Below, piece after piece: positions 10,548 through 23,390 of a stretch of DNA of 64,000 nt. The stretch is from Symsagittifera roscoffensis (lineage: Eukaryota > Xenacoelomorpha > Acoela > Convolutidae), in contig NC_087062.1 of NCBI RefSeq assembly GCF_963678635.1, positions 26,252,833-26,316,832 on the forward strand. The letters run 5' to 3'. Within the stretch, counting starts at the first letter, position 1, and the number at the start of each line of letters is the position of its first letter. The notes beneath the pieces are model-generated. The model saw only the letters and a program-made list of their open reading frames with translations. It had not been told where the DNA came from and ran no database searches. A program made the position numbers and the translations under genes.

Positions 10548-13500
10548 CCCCAACTAACTGAAAATTTTTTTATAAAATCACAATATGTATTTGTCATTAA
10601 ATGCATGAATACAAAAAGATATTTTTATTGCCTCAGCACTTTGCGACATCAAAGTCTACGATTCTCATTTAAATAAATTTAATCACTTCTTACTACCTTT
10701 CAATTGCCTCAAACCGAAAAAACATTACTTACACTGCTCATACCAAATAATGTTACGCACTAAACAAACTCACACATACACTTATAATAAATTTATCCCA
10801 CAGCACTACACAACTAATACGCCATCACGATACTGACAACACCGATTTCATTTTGTTAACTCTAAATATACTTCACCCTTCTTCTTAATTTTCACCTACT
10901 GTATAAAAGATTACTAATATGCAAGGCATCATCCGATAATACGACCTCATAAGACAAATTTATATATTCTGCGCACTAACCAAATGTTTTAACGTCGTAG
11001 AATCCCGCCCACTAAATTTCCCCCACGAATATGTACAGCCCGTTGAAGTCCAAATCCTTGAATATATTCATAACACTAAGTATAACTATAAGCTTTATAA
11101 CCTATATCAAAATCCACTGCATGAATTCACGCTAGGTAGTGAAGAGCACAAGATAATCAGAGCACTCGAGCTTCTTTGGCCTCTCATTCAAACTAACTAC
11201 GTCATCCTTTTGCTTGCTAAACTCCTAACATCATCAGACTCTATTCACACTGTTTTCCCAATTAAATTTTTTGCCGACGACGGCCTTTAGTAACTTAATT
11301 AAGAATTGGTTACTAACAAAATTCAAACACAAATAACCATTCTTTATATATTTTTCACTTTTCTCTTTTGGATTTCATCACTCAATCATCTAAAACAAAT
11401 AAAATAATTTAAAAATTATAAACACTTTTCTATGAAATTTTTAATTCATTTCAACAATTGCAGTATTTATTTAAAGCAAAAAAAATTACCTTTCTACAGC
11501 AGTAAATTCATAATTTTGATCCTCTAAAATAGTAAACTTACCTCAAGACAGCAGTAATTTCATAAACTGAAACCTCCATAGCAGTAAAATTAATATTTCT
11601 ATGTAGTAAATTCATAAAAAAGTGCAAATAAGTTAAAGAGTATTAATTTTCTTACACGACGCGTCTTTGATCAATTTGAATCATTCACTCGCCCATAAAT
11701 CACACACTTTTTCCACAATCGCAAAGCTCGCCCACGAAGAATTGTTTAAATAATGAATTTTAAGTTCTAACTTTCACTGATAAAGACTCTAATTTGTTTT
11801 CACACGTTTCAAACTTTCCTTTTACACAGTTGGAAGGAATTACATAGTAAACTGAACTAACCAACGCAGCTTACCATCGTCACAAAACCACAAACTAACA
11901 GCATGACAAAGAAAGAAAACCTCACAGTACCAACCCAGATTAAGGCCAGTTTAAAACTGGATAAATTATTCTTATGAAAACCAATTTCAAGATTTACTAA
12001 AACAAAATAAAACACAACGATAAACTCATAAGACAAACCCAAACCAAAATATTCTATTTTTGAGACTAGGATACAACCAAAACAAAAAAGAGAAAAAAAG
12101 TAATAAAAATATAACAAAAGGTTGAACAAATAAAGAGACTCTGCACAGTGAGACCATAAAAGTATAGCCCACTCCTGGCCTCATCAACCAGAGGGACGTC
12201 CTGAGCATGCTCTATACCCGGCCTAACCCACCAAGCTACAACCACGCTTGGAGACCCACGTTGAATTTTTCGCTGAGAGTTGCTCTAGTGTGAGCGACTC
12301 TTTAAAAAATACCAAACTAAAATAAAACGCTTTTGCGATAACAATTAATAATAAATCATACCTAAAACATAACTAACTAGAAGTAATTTTTTAAGTAAAA
12401 CATAAATGCAGAATGTAAAGATTTCTTAGAGCCCAAAGAACGAGCAGCAAAGGAGATGACAACCCAACTACATTCCATCTCTGCAATGGCAAATCTAATC
12501 GACTTGCTGCCAAAAGTCACTACCCTCAAAGGATTTTAACTAAGAACTCAACATCTTAGCAAAGGAAAATCATTGAACCAGGCCACTGGCCATCTCGATG
12601 TTGACTACACGTACCGATCCTAGTCGCTTGGCACTTCACACGGAAAAGTCAAACTTCACCCTGCACGTAGTCTCACTCTAAACTTAACGACATCGATACA
12701 TCATTGCATCCATCAGAAGTCTTGACACAATCAACCAAGACTACCACGATCAGCGAGACCCTTCTTGAAACACGAACGAATCTTCCTCCGTCTAACACAA
12801 ACAACTACATCTCTCCTCTCTGCAAGAAGTCACTGCTCAACTTCTAAAGAAAACCACATCACCCGTCCTTCACTACAATAAAAAATAAAAACTAAAAACT
12901 CTGTAAGTCCGGATGGGTAGAACCAGTTCTGAGCTAGTATTTATAAACCAATTATATTATTGATAAAACTATCACTATAAAATATTTTTAACTAGCCAAT
13001 CATATTCCATCTCTAAAATTGACACTTATTTGCAAGTGCTGAAACTACTTGTAGTTTCAGCACCAGAACAATTTGAATAAATCTTTGAATACAGCTGTCC
13101 TCCTTCTGGATAAACTCCATGAACTAATTTGCGAAAACCAGTATACACTAGATCTATTGAGACTAGGAGATATAAGAGTAAGATTAAGATTGATATTAGA
13201 CTAAGAAGTTGCACGAATCAATCCGGCCTAAATAAGATAGCATGACGAGCAGACGGTGTACCCTATCTGAAATTATTCTATCAGTATAACCAATAGGTCA
13301 TAACTCACTTCTTAAAAAAAATTATAGAAGAAGAAAATATAGAAATCTTAGCAGAAAAGATCAAAGCTGGTTCACATAACACGCGGGGACAAATGGGACG
13401 TACCATACACTTCGAAAAGAGGCCAGATAAAACCTCTTCCAAAGAATAAATGGAAATAGGAAGGACGCAAATGAATACAGAGGTGTATGTTTCTTGGCAA

Positions 13501-14087
13501 TGTGAGTCAGAATACTGGCACGCGTTATTGCTGCCCGACAGCAAATGTAGGTGCAAAAACTGTACGCTCTGGATAATGACCAAAACTGAGTGCGACCAAG
13601 TAAATCGACGCCATATAAGGAAGAGGGATAGATTGCAATGGGAGGAACAAAGAACGACGGGTTAAGAGAAAAATGACCTCCTTCTCTTAAAAGAAAGCAG
13701 AAAGAAAGCAGAAATTAGCTGCAAAAAAAGGTACAAATTGGAGACTAAGTCCTGGAGCAAAATTACTCACTCTTAAAAAGCCAAAAAAAAACAAGGATAG
13801 CCGGTTGTTGTGCAAGTAGCACAAAAAACTCCGACCTTATTCATAAAAACAACAAATAAAAGTTCTTCAAATTATTAAGTTCATCAAAGTTAGGTAGCTT
13901 TTTGTTCGTGGTGTGATGACAAAACTAAACACATGAAACTAAGATTTAGAAAATTAGGCATTACCGACAACAGTTGTTTTTGTTGCCAGGGGAGTGCCAA
14001 ATATAGCTTTCAAAATAAGTTGCAATTTAGAAAATTCAAGCTTTTTAAACCTAAGTGACCTGTTTAACATGTTATTATCACTTTATT
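10548..14087 (+). repeat. Tandem segmental duplication, copy 1 (3,540 bp)
   Basis: This segment starts at CCCCAACTAACTG and is repeated head-to-tail at 14088. The two copies align along their whole length at high identity, apart from small indels and two larger gaps in copy 2. It carries the 3' end of the Gypsy-type element, non-coding sequence, a LINE RT relic (about 13380-13640) and, at its right edge, a hairpin-bearing dispersed repeat. The copies join directly at TTTATT|CCCCAACT. Confidence 0.9.
13380..13640 (+). pseudogene. LINE-type reverse transcriptase fragment, decayed
   Basis: One frame reads DANEYRGVCFLAM-stop-VRILARVIAAR and, after another stop, LYALDNDQN-stop-VRPSKST. This matches the early RT blocks of non-LTR retrotransposons (N-x-YRGI-x-LL...RILARV...DNQ-x-GFR-x-GRST). 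Three in-frame stops lie within about 50 codons, so it is dead. No endonuclease or later RT motifs (such as the catalytic YADD box) are seen next to it. The sister copy in the downstream duplicate has lost most of it. Confidence 0.7.
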
Positions 14088-17000
14088 CCCCAACTAACTG
14101 AGAAAATTTTTATAAAATCACAATATGTGTTTGTCATTAACTGCATGAAAAAAAAATGATATTTTTATTGCCTCAGCACTTTGCGACATCAAATTCTACG
14201 ATTCTCATTTAAATAAATTTAATCACTTCTCACTACCTTTCAATTGCCTCAAACCAAAAAAAAACATTACTTACACTGCTCATACCAAATAATGTTACGC
14301 ACTAAACAAACTCACACATACACTTATTATAAATTTATCCCACACCACTACACAACTAATACACCATCACGATACCGACAATACCGATTTCATTTTGTTA
14401 ACTCTTAATATACTTCACCCTTCTTCTTAATTTTCACCTACTGTATAAAAGACACTAATATGCAAGGCATCATCCGATAATACGACCTCATAAGACAAAT
14501 TTATATATTCTGCGCACTAACCAAATGTTTAACGTCGTAGAATCCCGCCCACTAATTTTCTCCACGAATATGTACAGCCCGTTGAAGTCCTAATTCTTGA
14601 ATATATTCATAACACTAAAAATAACTATAAGTTTTATAACCTATATCAAAATCCACTGCATGAATTCAAGCTAGGTAGTGAAGAGCACAAGATAATCAGA
14701 GCACTCGAGTTTCTTTGGCCTCTCATTCAAACTAACTACGTCATCCTCTTGCTTGCTAAATTCCTAACATCATCAGACACAATTCACACTGTTTTCCCAA
14801 TTAAATTTTTTGCCGACGGTGACCTTTAGTAACCTAATTAAGAATTTGTTACTAACAAAATTCAAACACAAATAACCATTCTTTATATATTTCTCACTTT
14901 TCTCTTTTGGATTTCATCACTCAATCATCTAAAACAAATAAAATAATTAAAAAATTATAAACTCTTTTCTATGAAAATTTTAATTCATTTCAACAATTGC
15001 AGTATTTAATTAAAGCAAAAAAATTTACCTTTCTACAGCAGTAAATTCATAATTTTGATCCTCTAAAATAGTAAACTTACCTCAAGATAGCAGTATTTTC
15101 ATAAATTGAAACCTCCATAGCAGTAAAATTAATATTTCTATGTAGTAAATTCATAAAAAGTGCAAATAAGTTAAAGAGTACTAATTTTCTTACACGACGC
15201 GTCCTCGATCAATTTGAATCATTCACTCGCCCATAAATCACACACTCTTTCCACAATCGCAAAACTCGCCCACGAAGAATTGTTTAAATAATGAATTTTA
15301 AGTTCTAACTTTCACTGATAAAGACTCTAATTTGTTTTCACACGTTTCAAACTTTCCTTTTACCCAGTTGGAAGGAATTACATAGTAAACTGAACTAACC
15401 AACGCAGCTTACCATCGTCACAAAACCACAAACTAACAGCATGACAAAGAAAGAAAACCTCACAGTACCAACCCAGATTAAGGCCAGTTTAAAACTGGAT
15501 AAATTATTCTTATGAAAACCAATTTCAAGATTTACTAAAACAAAATAAAACACAACGATAAACTCGTAAGACAAACCCAAACCTAGGATACAACTAAAAC
15601 AAAAAAGAGAAAAAAAGTAATAAAAATGTAACAAAAGGTTGAACAAATAAAGAGACTCTGCACAGTGAGACCATAAAAGTATAGCCCACTCCTGGCCTCA
15701 TCAACCAGAGGGACGTCCTGAGCATGCTCTATACCCGGCCTAACCCACCAAGCTACAACCACGCTTTGAGACCCACGTTGTATTTTTTGCTGAGAGTTGC
15801 TCTAGTGTGAGCTACTCTTTAAAAAATACCAAACTAAAATAAAACGCTTTTGCGATAACAATTAATAATAAATCATACCTAAAACATAACTAACTAGAAG
15901 TAATTTTTTAAGTAAAACATAAATGCAGTATGTAAAGATTTCTTAGAGCCCAAAGAACGAGCAGCAAAGGAGATGACAACCCAACTACATTCCATCTCTG
16001 CAATGGCAAATCTAATCGACTTGCTGCCAAAAGTCACTACACTCAAAGGATTTTAACTATGGTCTCAGCATCTTAGCAAAGGAAAATCATTGAACCAGGC
16101 CACTGGCCATCTCGATGTTGACTACACGTACCGATCCTAGTCACTTGGCACTTCACACGGAAAAGTCAAACTTCACCCTGCACGTAGTCTCACTCTAAAC
16201 TTAACGACATCGATACATCATTGCATCCATCAGAAGTCTTGACACAATCAACCAAGACTACCACGATCAGCGAGACCCTTCTTGAAACACGAACGAATCT
16301 TCCTCCGTCTAACACAAACAACTACATCTCTCCTCTCTGCAAGAAGTCACTGCTCAACTTCTAAAGAAAACCACATCACCCGTCCTTCACTACAATAAAC
16401 AATAAAAACTAAAAACTCTGTAAGTCCGGATGGGTGGAACCAGTTCTGAACTAGTATTTATAAACCAATTATATTATTGATAAAACTATCTTTATAAAAT
16501 ATTTTTAACTAGCCAATCATATTCCATCTCTAACATTGACACTTATTTGTAAGTGCTGAAACTACTTGTAGTTTCAGCACCAGAACAATTTGAATAAATC
16601 TTTGAATACAGCTGTCCTCCTTCTGGATAAACTCCATGAACTAATTTGCGAAAACCAGTATACACTAGATCTATTGAGACTAGGAGATATAAGAGTAAGA
16701 TTAAGATTGATATTAGACTAAGAAGTTGCACGAATCTATCCGGCCGAAATAAGATAGCATGACGAGCAGACGGTGTACCCTATCTGAAATTATTCTATCA
16801 GTATAACCAATAGGTCATAACTCACTTCTTAAAAAAAATTATAGAAGAAGAAAATACAGAAAATACAGCAAATGTAGGTGCAAAAACTGTACGCTCTGGA
16901 TAATGACCAAAACTGAGTGCGACCTAGTAAATCGACGCCATATAAGGAAGAGGGATAGATTGCAATGGGAGGAACCAAGAACGATGGGTTAAGAGAAAAA

Positions 17001-17412
17001 TGACCTCCTTCTCTTAAAAGAAAGCAGAAAGAAAGCAGAAATAAGCTGCAAAAAAAGGTACAAATTGGAGACTAAGTCCTGGAGCAAAATTACTCACTCT
17101 TAAAAAGCCAAAAAAAAACAAAGATAGCCGGTTGCTGTGCAAGTAACACAGAAAGTTCCGACCTTATTCATAAAAACAACAAATAAAAGTTCTTCAAATT
17201 ATCAAGTTCTTCAAAGTTAGGTAGTTGTTTGTTCGCGGTGTGATGACAAAACTAAACACATGCGTAAGAATTAGTAAATTAGGCATAACCGACAACAGTT
17301 GTTTTTGTTGCCAGGGAAGTGCCAAATATAGCTTTCAAAATTAGTTGCAATTTAGAAATTTCAAGTGTTTTAAGCCTAAGTGACCAGTTTAACAAGTTAT
17401 TATCACTTTATT
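14088..17412 (+). repeat. Tandem segmental duplication, copy 2 (about 3,325 bp)
   Basis: This is the direct repeat of 10548-14087. It has lost roughly 26 bp (around 15580, inside a region equal to copy-1 12050) and about 190 bp (equal to copy-1 13357-13543, the start of the LINE RT relic). Scattered substitutions separate the copies. It ends at TTATTATCACTTTATT, the same word that ends copy 1. Unlike copy 1, it runs on into the 3' half of the hairpin-bearing repeat at 17415-17600. Confidence 0.9.
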
Positions 17413-17600
17413 GCCACGAAGTTAGGCAAAAAATTTAAAAAAATTTAAGCCGTCCGTGTTCGAATCACAACTTCAACTTCACAGCTTTGTGGTACCTGAT
17501 TTTGTGTGGAAACCAAAAGAAAAAAAAACGAAAAAAAAAAATCAAAACACACCCGAATACAAAGTTCCTGCACATTTTCAATGGTGGGAACTAAAAAAAG
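17115..17600 (+). repeat. Dispersed repeat family B
   Basis: The left end carries GCCGGTTGCTGTGCAAGTAA with a CTGTGC...GCAC-type hairpin followed by GTTCCGACC. The right end has GGTACCTGATTTTGTG and then CATTTTCAATGGTGGGAAC. The same left and right ends recur at 55525-56065. The left half occurs at 13795, 34295 and 38075, and the right half at 39505 and 50560. Inverted copies lie at 26640 and 61130. It is non-coding and of unknown class. Confidence 0.65.
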
Positions 17601-17699
17601 CGAAGCTAAAGTCAATTTCAAAACTTTATCTCTCACTAGTAACTCTCAAGATGCGTGGGTAAATGACGGAGGGGAAATCTCTCGGTTGAAAATTTCATT

Positions 17700-18570
17700 T
17701 TGGCTGAGATGCCTGGTGTAGTATCCACATGATTGGATGCTGGTTTGTGGACAAACAAGGAGTAAAGAACCGATAAAAACGGGAAGGAGAACACTGCATG
17801 AAGCGAAAACCAAAACTATGGAAAAAATCAGCCTAGTGGAGGTACACGAAATCAAAGTTGTACGAGCTTGAGTAGAGAGTGGCATTCTTTTCGATACGCC
17901 ATTCAGGACCTTGTATGCTAGCGCTATTACCGCTTCACATTGGGGCTAACAAAAAGAAGAACGCCACCTAAAGAAACTACAACGGAAGAATCCGTATATG
18001 CAAGATGTAAGAAAGAACGCATCAGATGAAAGATACAAAAAAAAGTATTGCAAAGAATCAGGCTTATTTTAGCTAGAAAAAATAATAACAACAGAAAAGT
18101 AGCAAATCACTCAAAATATATCGCCAAGAAGAAAAAAGGCCTAAAGCTACTGACATAAGATTCTACAAGAAGCAGGCATACATTGGAAAAAAATCCACGC
18201 CATTGCAAGTGACAGAAACCTATGGAATAAAAAACATTCATAAGCAGAATGGAAAATTTTGCCAAACTGGAAACAGGAAAAGGGAACTAACAATTTGATC
18301 TTCTGTTGTCTTGAAATTTTCAGGTGCAACTCACCTAACTAACACGCAATGAAAGAAACCCAGATGAAAGAAATCAGCAAAACAGTCATTGGTTTGGAGA
18401 TGCATAACAAAAAGAATGCACAAACAACCAGAATGCATTTTTTTGCTCAAAATGTAACAAAGAGTTCTTTTCCGAACAAAAACAAGAGGAATTACAAAAC
18501 ATGCTTAGGGGCAACAACAAAGACTGAAGAGAGGAGGAAAAAACGTTCCAGTTGCCAAAAAGAAGTCAGA
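17700..18570 (+). pseudogene. Possible LINE 3' coding remnant
   Basis: Coding-like but stop-riddled sequence. Near 18160 a frame reads ILQEAGIHWKKIHAIASDRN followed by LW, resembling the W-x2-I-x2-IA-x-DR-x2-W signature near the C-terminus of many LINE polyproteins. Near 18440 FFCSKCNKEFFSEQK looks like half of a C2H2 finger whose histidines are lost. It may belong with the RT relic in the tandem duplication. Evidence is weak. Confidence 0.3.
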
Positions 18571-19465
18571 TAAGATCAAACTTAGCAAAACACAGAAAAA
18601 CAGAGCAATCTTGTAGAGTATCCAAAAACTTGCGCAAATAAGCATACCCTAAAAGTACCGTGTCCGAAATCCAATAAACTGCGGCTGTCAGTCACTATTT
18701 TGGTAGCCTGGCAGGTCACCTGCGACGCTACAAGTCTGTGTATGAGGTTGTACATCCACGGGGGCGAGAACCTAAGATGATAATGGTATATCTGCCCACA
18801 ACTTTGGACCAAGAGGATAATGTTTAATCATTATCAGTAGATCAACCTAATAAACTGCGGTTAAAAACATTTTTTTTGTATTCACGCTAAATAATATAGA
18901 CTAAACCGAGCAAGTGATTGTTTCGAAGGAAGCAAGAAATACACGAGGAAGTAATTTCGAGTAAAAATTTTTTTGGAAAAGTTTTACCTAAATAACGTTG
19001 CTTAGAAAAACACCTTCATTCCATCAATACTGCATCTTTCTCTGCACGTTTATTTTTTGCAAAATTTTTGTTTTGAACTTCGTTGTCTGAGATATTGAGA
19101 GTTTCAAACTTAAAGTTTGTGTCTAAAATTCAAATCTAAACTAGTTTAGGTTTGTAAGGTCTTTTCGAGATTTGTTGGTTGCACCAAATGAGATGGTTTG
19201 CCTTTCTCTGAGAGTATTTTCAGTCTGCCGTTTGTTTGTCGCGCGGTAAATCTTCGGCCGGATAGCTTCGTGCAATTTCTAGCCTTATAAAAATCCTCTC
19301 ATGACTTTTTTCTAGGTCTCCATAGATCCATTTGTCATGTCGCGTATGTCATTTATATTCACATACGCTGCAATCTATTTTGCCGTCAATGCAGTGGTAC
19401 TAAGGTCAACCACCAGTCGAGCTAAGCGATTTATCACAGTGATAACTTTTGTGATCTGTCTTGTC
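18571..19465. other. Intergenic or transposon debris
   Basis: No gene is recognised. Around 18660-18800 the sequence is coding-like on the plus strand but has no identifiable domain. 18840-19380 is ordinary AT-rich sequence leading into the Gypsy relic. Confidence 0.35.
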
Positions 19466-19690
19466 TGTATTTCGGCTTACGATGCAGACCTATAAAGCTT
19501 TGTGTTAGTTCTATGCATTTTCATCCTATGGCCGATCCTACTTCAAAAGCTTAAACTTAACGGTAAATTCACTATCAATTGGTATCCAAACGTTTTCCAT
19601 AAATATTTGTATAGCAGCATTTAAACTTATTTATTTACTTAACCAATCGCTTTTTTAAGTTTTGTCACTCTCCGAGCTTGGTAATTGTCA
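19466..19690 (+). repeat. Left flanking repeat of the second Gypsy relic (LTR-like)
   Basis: This segment aligns with 22934-23165. Both contain TTGTCTGTAT/CCTGTCTGTAT, then TGCATTTTCA, and ATGGCCGATCCTAC about 75 bp further on, and both end near TTTTGT. The two copies bracket the gag-pol relic in direct orientation, so they may be remnants of LTRs or of an internal duplication. LTR termini could not be fixed. Confidence 0.45.
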
Positions 19691-22600
19691 TGGTGCAGCC
19701 AGGAGTTCCTGTTAATGATGACAGCACGGACTTCCCGCTTTCTGTGGAAAACCTCCGCCGTTCAGTTGAAACAGCTGGGTCGGGCAATTTAACCTCTTAT
19801 TTGGCTTATTGAGAAAATTTGGCCACACAAAAAAAGAACGTCTAATTTCATTTTTCCAAAACTCAAACAAGATATAACTTTCCCCGTTCAATCACGTAGA
19901 TGTATGGGTCAAGGTTCCTCCCACACGAGGAGCGGAAAGGAAGAACCAACCTCAAGATAAGTCGTTCTTCTTTTGTGGCAAAGCTTTTTAGTGGACCATG
20001 GTAAGGTTTGCCTAGCCCGAAATCTCGAAAGCCATCTTATAAGAAAATCGTAATTGACTAGCATCGTAGCTGATCAAGATGTAGACGGCGTACCAGAATA
20101 CGGTTTTCTAAAAGATCAACAGCACAGAAAACGTCCTACGATCAAGATATGCAGCCAAGAGTTGTTTAAGTTGAACCGAGATAACCTGCGCACTTTAAAT
20201 GTAGTGATGTGCTCAGGCGCAAAATCATTTTGGGCCACAGTTGTTGCGGTAGCCCGGTGTCGTTTTTAATTAAACAAACAGCGAGTCCCCTGTTGCGGCA
20301 AAAGCCAGTGGCTAAACTCAGTAGCCCACAGAAGCTAACGGAAGCTCATCTATGTCGACTACAGCAAAAACTCAACCAACGTTTTCTGTAGCCTAACCAT
20401 CCCCATATCTTCGGGATGTTAGAAAAATCAAAATGCTGTTTTTAAGCTGTTTGAAAAAAAACTAGCTATTTTCTGGGTTTGGACTTGTCAAAGTCAATCA
20501 GAGAGGAAATGATCTAACGGAGCCCGCCGACCATAACTAGAATGCAGATTGTGGCGAAAAACTTATCCTCCGAACTGGTCAAAGACCACTTTTAAAATAA
20601 ATTTCCAAAGTTTTTCACTAGATTGGGAAGGTCTAAATCGTATCAAGTACACACTAACTTCTTAAACCCATTCAGCCTACGGCAGATTAAGGGCCGGAAA
20701 ACCCCCATTGCATATCCAGGAGAGTATCAGAAGAACAAAAAAAATTGTTAGTTCGGAAAAGGCACAACCGACCATTTTATCAAACTAATCGTAATAACGA
20801 CGAAGAAGGAGGCTCAATCAAAGCAACAGTGGACGCTCAACCAATAAACCCCCAAATCTGGAAGAACACGTACCAGATGCCAAACATACCGGAAACTATC
20901 GATTCAGTCCCACAGATCATTGCGAATGACGTCCCCGGTACCGTGTTGTTTACTTCTTTAGAATTAAAGAACGCAGTCACTCAGCCAAGACAAGCAGTCA
21001 TTCTAAATTCAGCATCATAGTCGGGTAAAAAACGGGCACATATCGCTCAATCACTGGTTTATGTGGCATAACGGAAATGCTGTCCGAATTCTAAAAAGCC
21101 ATGGACTGTACACTGCAGAGTTTTCCGGGTACAATTTGTTACTCGAAATTGTTCAAAAGATTTTTCTCATCCGGATGAAGAAATATTCGCCCTAAAGCTC
21201 TCTAAAAGCGAATTTGTCGTGAAAAAACTGGGGTCGTCAGGTTTCGATACTCTCCAAAACTCTCAGTAATAGATGCTAACAAGAATCTAACTATCCCATA
21301 GACGTTGAAGCAGTTCATGGTCACATTGAATCCTTTTCAAAAACTCATACACCAGGTCTGCATATTAATAAAAGCGAGTTCAAAGATTCTTGGAACTCTG
21401 TAACTTGAAAAAAGAATTTTGGAACACGAATCAAGACGTCTCGTTTAAGAAGATCCTGGACTTCATCACAGAGATCAAGAATCTCTACCACTACGAACAA
21501 GCAAAAAAAAATCCGGGTCAAGTGTAACGCTGGCCACAGCGGTCTAGGGGCATGTCTAGAGCAGGAAACCGAACCAGCTTCGTGGGTACCCATTTCTTTT
21601 GCTTCTCGTTTTCTCAACTCAGAGGAGTTGAAATATAGTACTAACAAATTAGAACTGCTTGTGTAGTCTGGGCGTGTGAATATTTCCAAACGGTACTGAT
21701 TGGAATCAAATCTGACATCCTTACGGATTTTAAGGCTATCATTTCTGCCCTAAAAGAACAAAAAGGTAATAAACGGTATCAGTTCCGGCTAACCCGAAGG
21801 GCAGACCGGCTATTGCGTTCGATGTTGATATCAATTACCTACCCGGAGATACTTCAGAAACAGACAATTCCTTTCACGAAACCCTTCTTTCGGCGCCCCT
21901 TCCCTTAGTTCCATTTGCGATGCAAAAGTTGTAATTAAAACTATTGAAAATTTCATTTCGGCTAGAAATTTCAGCAATTACCTAAGCGTTGCGTCACAGG
22001 AGCTTGATCCTACTCTCACATATAAACTTGACGAATTAGACTCGAGCTCTAAAGCCAGTCTAAAACCTGAAGAGAGCGGCTCGATAGACACGCTCGAGTT
22101 CACAGAAAAACAACGGCATACGCCGCAAGAGGGCGCTCCAGTTGCCACCCGAAGTTTCAGCCAATCAGAGCCGAGCATTATTTCACGTCCTTTGCCGTTA
22201 GGGGAACTAAATACTTTGACAGGAAAGTCCAGTCAATCAAATTCCAGATTACTGTTTTGACTTTTGACGCTAGAGGGACAAAGAAACTTGATAAAAAACT
22301 TTACCCAATCAGAGGAGATTATTAATCGGAGAACAAAACCGGTCAAGAAATCCGGAATCCAATCATTCGGATGCGAGTATTCTAATTTCAATTTCCCAAA
22401 GTGTTTTCAAGTCTCAAAGTAAATGTCCAATCATTGTTTACTTAAACTCAGTTGACCAATCAGTCAGAAGCTCATTCTTAAAAAATTATGCACTCCTAGA
22501 CATTACGGCTGTCAGAACCAATCTCGTGGACAAAATTTTCAAAAAAAAAACAAAGTGGGGACACGCAAACGGCCACAATCGTCGAGACGGCACCAAACAA

Positions 22601-22960
22601 CCCAACCCGCTCCCGTTCACTTATCGAGTTTAGTCGACTAGAAAAAGTCAGAAGGCAGGCCAGAAGGACTAGAGTTGTACCTCCGAGAGTACCACTCCAG
22701 CTGATTACCCACTTCATCAAGAAATGTATCAAGAGACGACTCACTGATTAAATACGCTGAATCCGATCCAGGGAAGAGGTCTTCGCAAGAAAAGGCCGTT
22801 TTTTTTGCGTGACAGAAGTGAGATCTTGGGACTACCTGGCCTTTTCGATGTGGCGTTGTTGGCAGAGCCGACAGATGAAGACGAGTTTCTCGGACCCATG
22901 AAAAGAGCGATAATGGACATCACTACTTTTATCACCTGTCTGTATATTGGCTTAAGATAC
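19691..22960 (+). pseudogene. Ty3/Gypsy gag-pol relic (RT and RNase H recognisable)
   Basis: Order seen: a gag-like start (about 19691), a protease/RT linker, RT from about 20750 (WKNTYQMPN, then GTVLFTSLELKNA), and RNase H from about 21515 (KCNAGHSGLGACLEQE, then ISFASRFLN). A serine-rich stretch follows, and near 22850 a pre-integrase segment (LLAEPTDEDEFLGPMKRAIM). Stops and frame shifts occur throughout. In RT motif A the usual L-D-L is L-E-L, and the first RNase H aspartate (KCDA) is asparagine (KCNA), so both active sites are lost. The integrase core is missing. The family is clear from the RT/RNase H strings; the boundaries are approximate. Confidence 0.8.
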
Positions 22961-23165
22961 AGAAGTATAACGTTTTTTCTTTATTCTCTGCATTTTCAAC
23001 CAATGGCCGATCCTACCGCAAAAGCCTAATCATTATCGGTTATTTCACCAGCCCTTGATTTACAAAATTTTTTGATAAGTTTTGTATATCAGCAATGAAA
23101 CTTATCTATACACTTATTTTATATACTTTTCACATTTTACTGAGTTTCATCAGTCTCTGAGTTGC
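22934..23165 (+). repeat. Right flanking repeat of the second Gypsy relic
   Basis: Direct-repeat partner of 19466-19690, diverged but alignable through TGCATTTTCA and ATGGCCGATCCTAC. It follows the truncated pol and may be the remnant of the 3' LTR. Confidence 0.45.
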
Positions 23166-23390
23166 GTAAATGTCACCCATCAAACTCTGTTAAAACTATT
23201 AGTCTGCAGATCACTTTTTTCTTTGCTATCTGAAAGCTGCCTGACTTTGAAAAGGTAGAACCTACAAAAAAGAGTAATAAAAATTAGTGATGGAACATGA
23301 TTGTTTAGTAAATAGCACTTTAGAACCATTTTCAAAGATTGTGAGCAATAATTGATAACATAAAACGAATCCCAAAAGGGTGACAATTTA

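Noticed and set aside
11857-12208. Hydrophobic minus-strand frames that could be membrane proteins
   Set aside because: AT-rich sequence translated into F/L/V; the duplicate at 15395 has an internal deletion, and there is no conservation pattern of coding sequence.
10548-17412. Two LTRs of one retroelement
   Set aside because: The copies are directly adjacent with no internal region between them and contain coding relics, so this is a tandem duplication, not an LTR pair.
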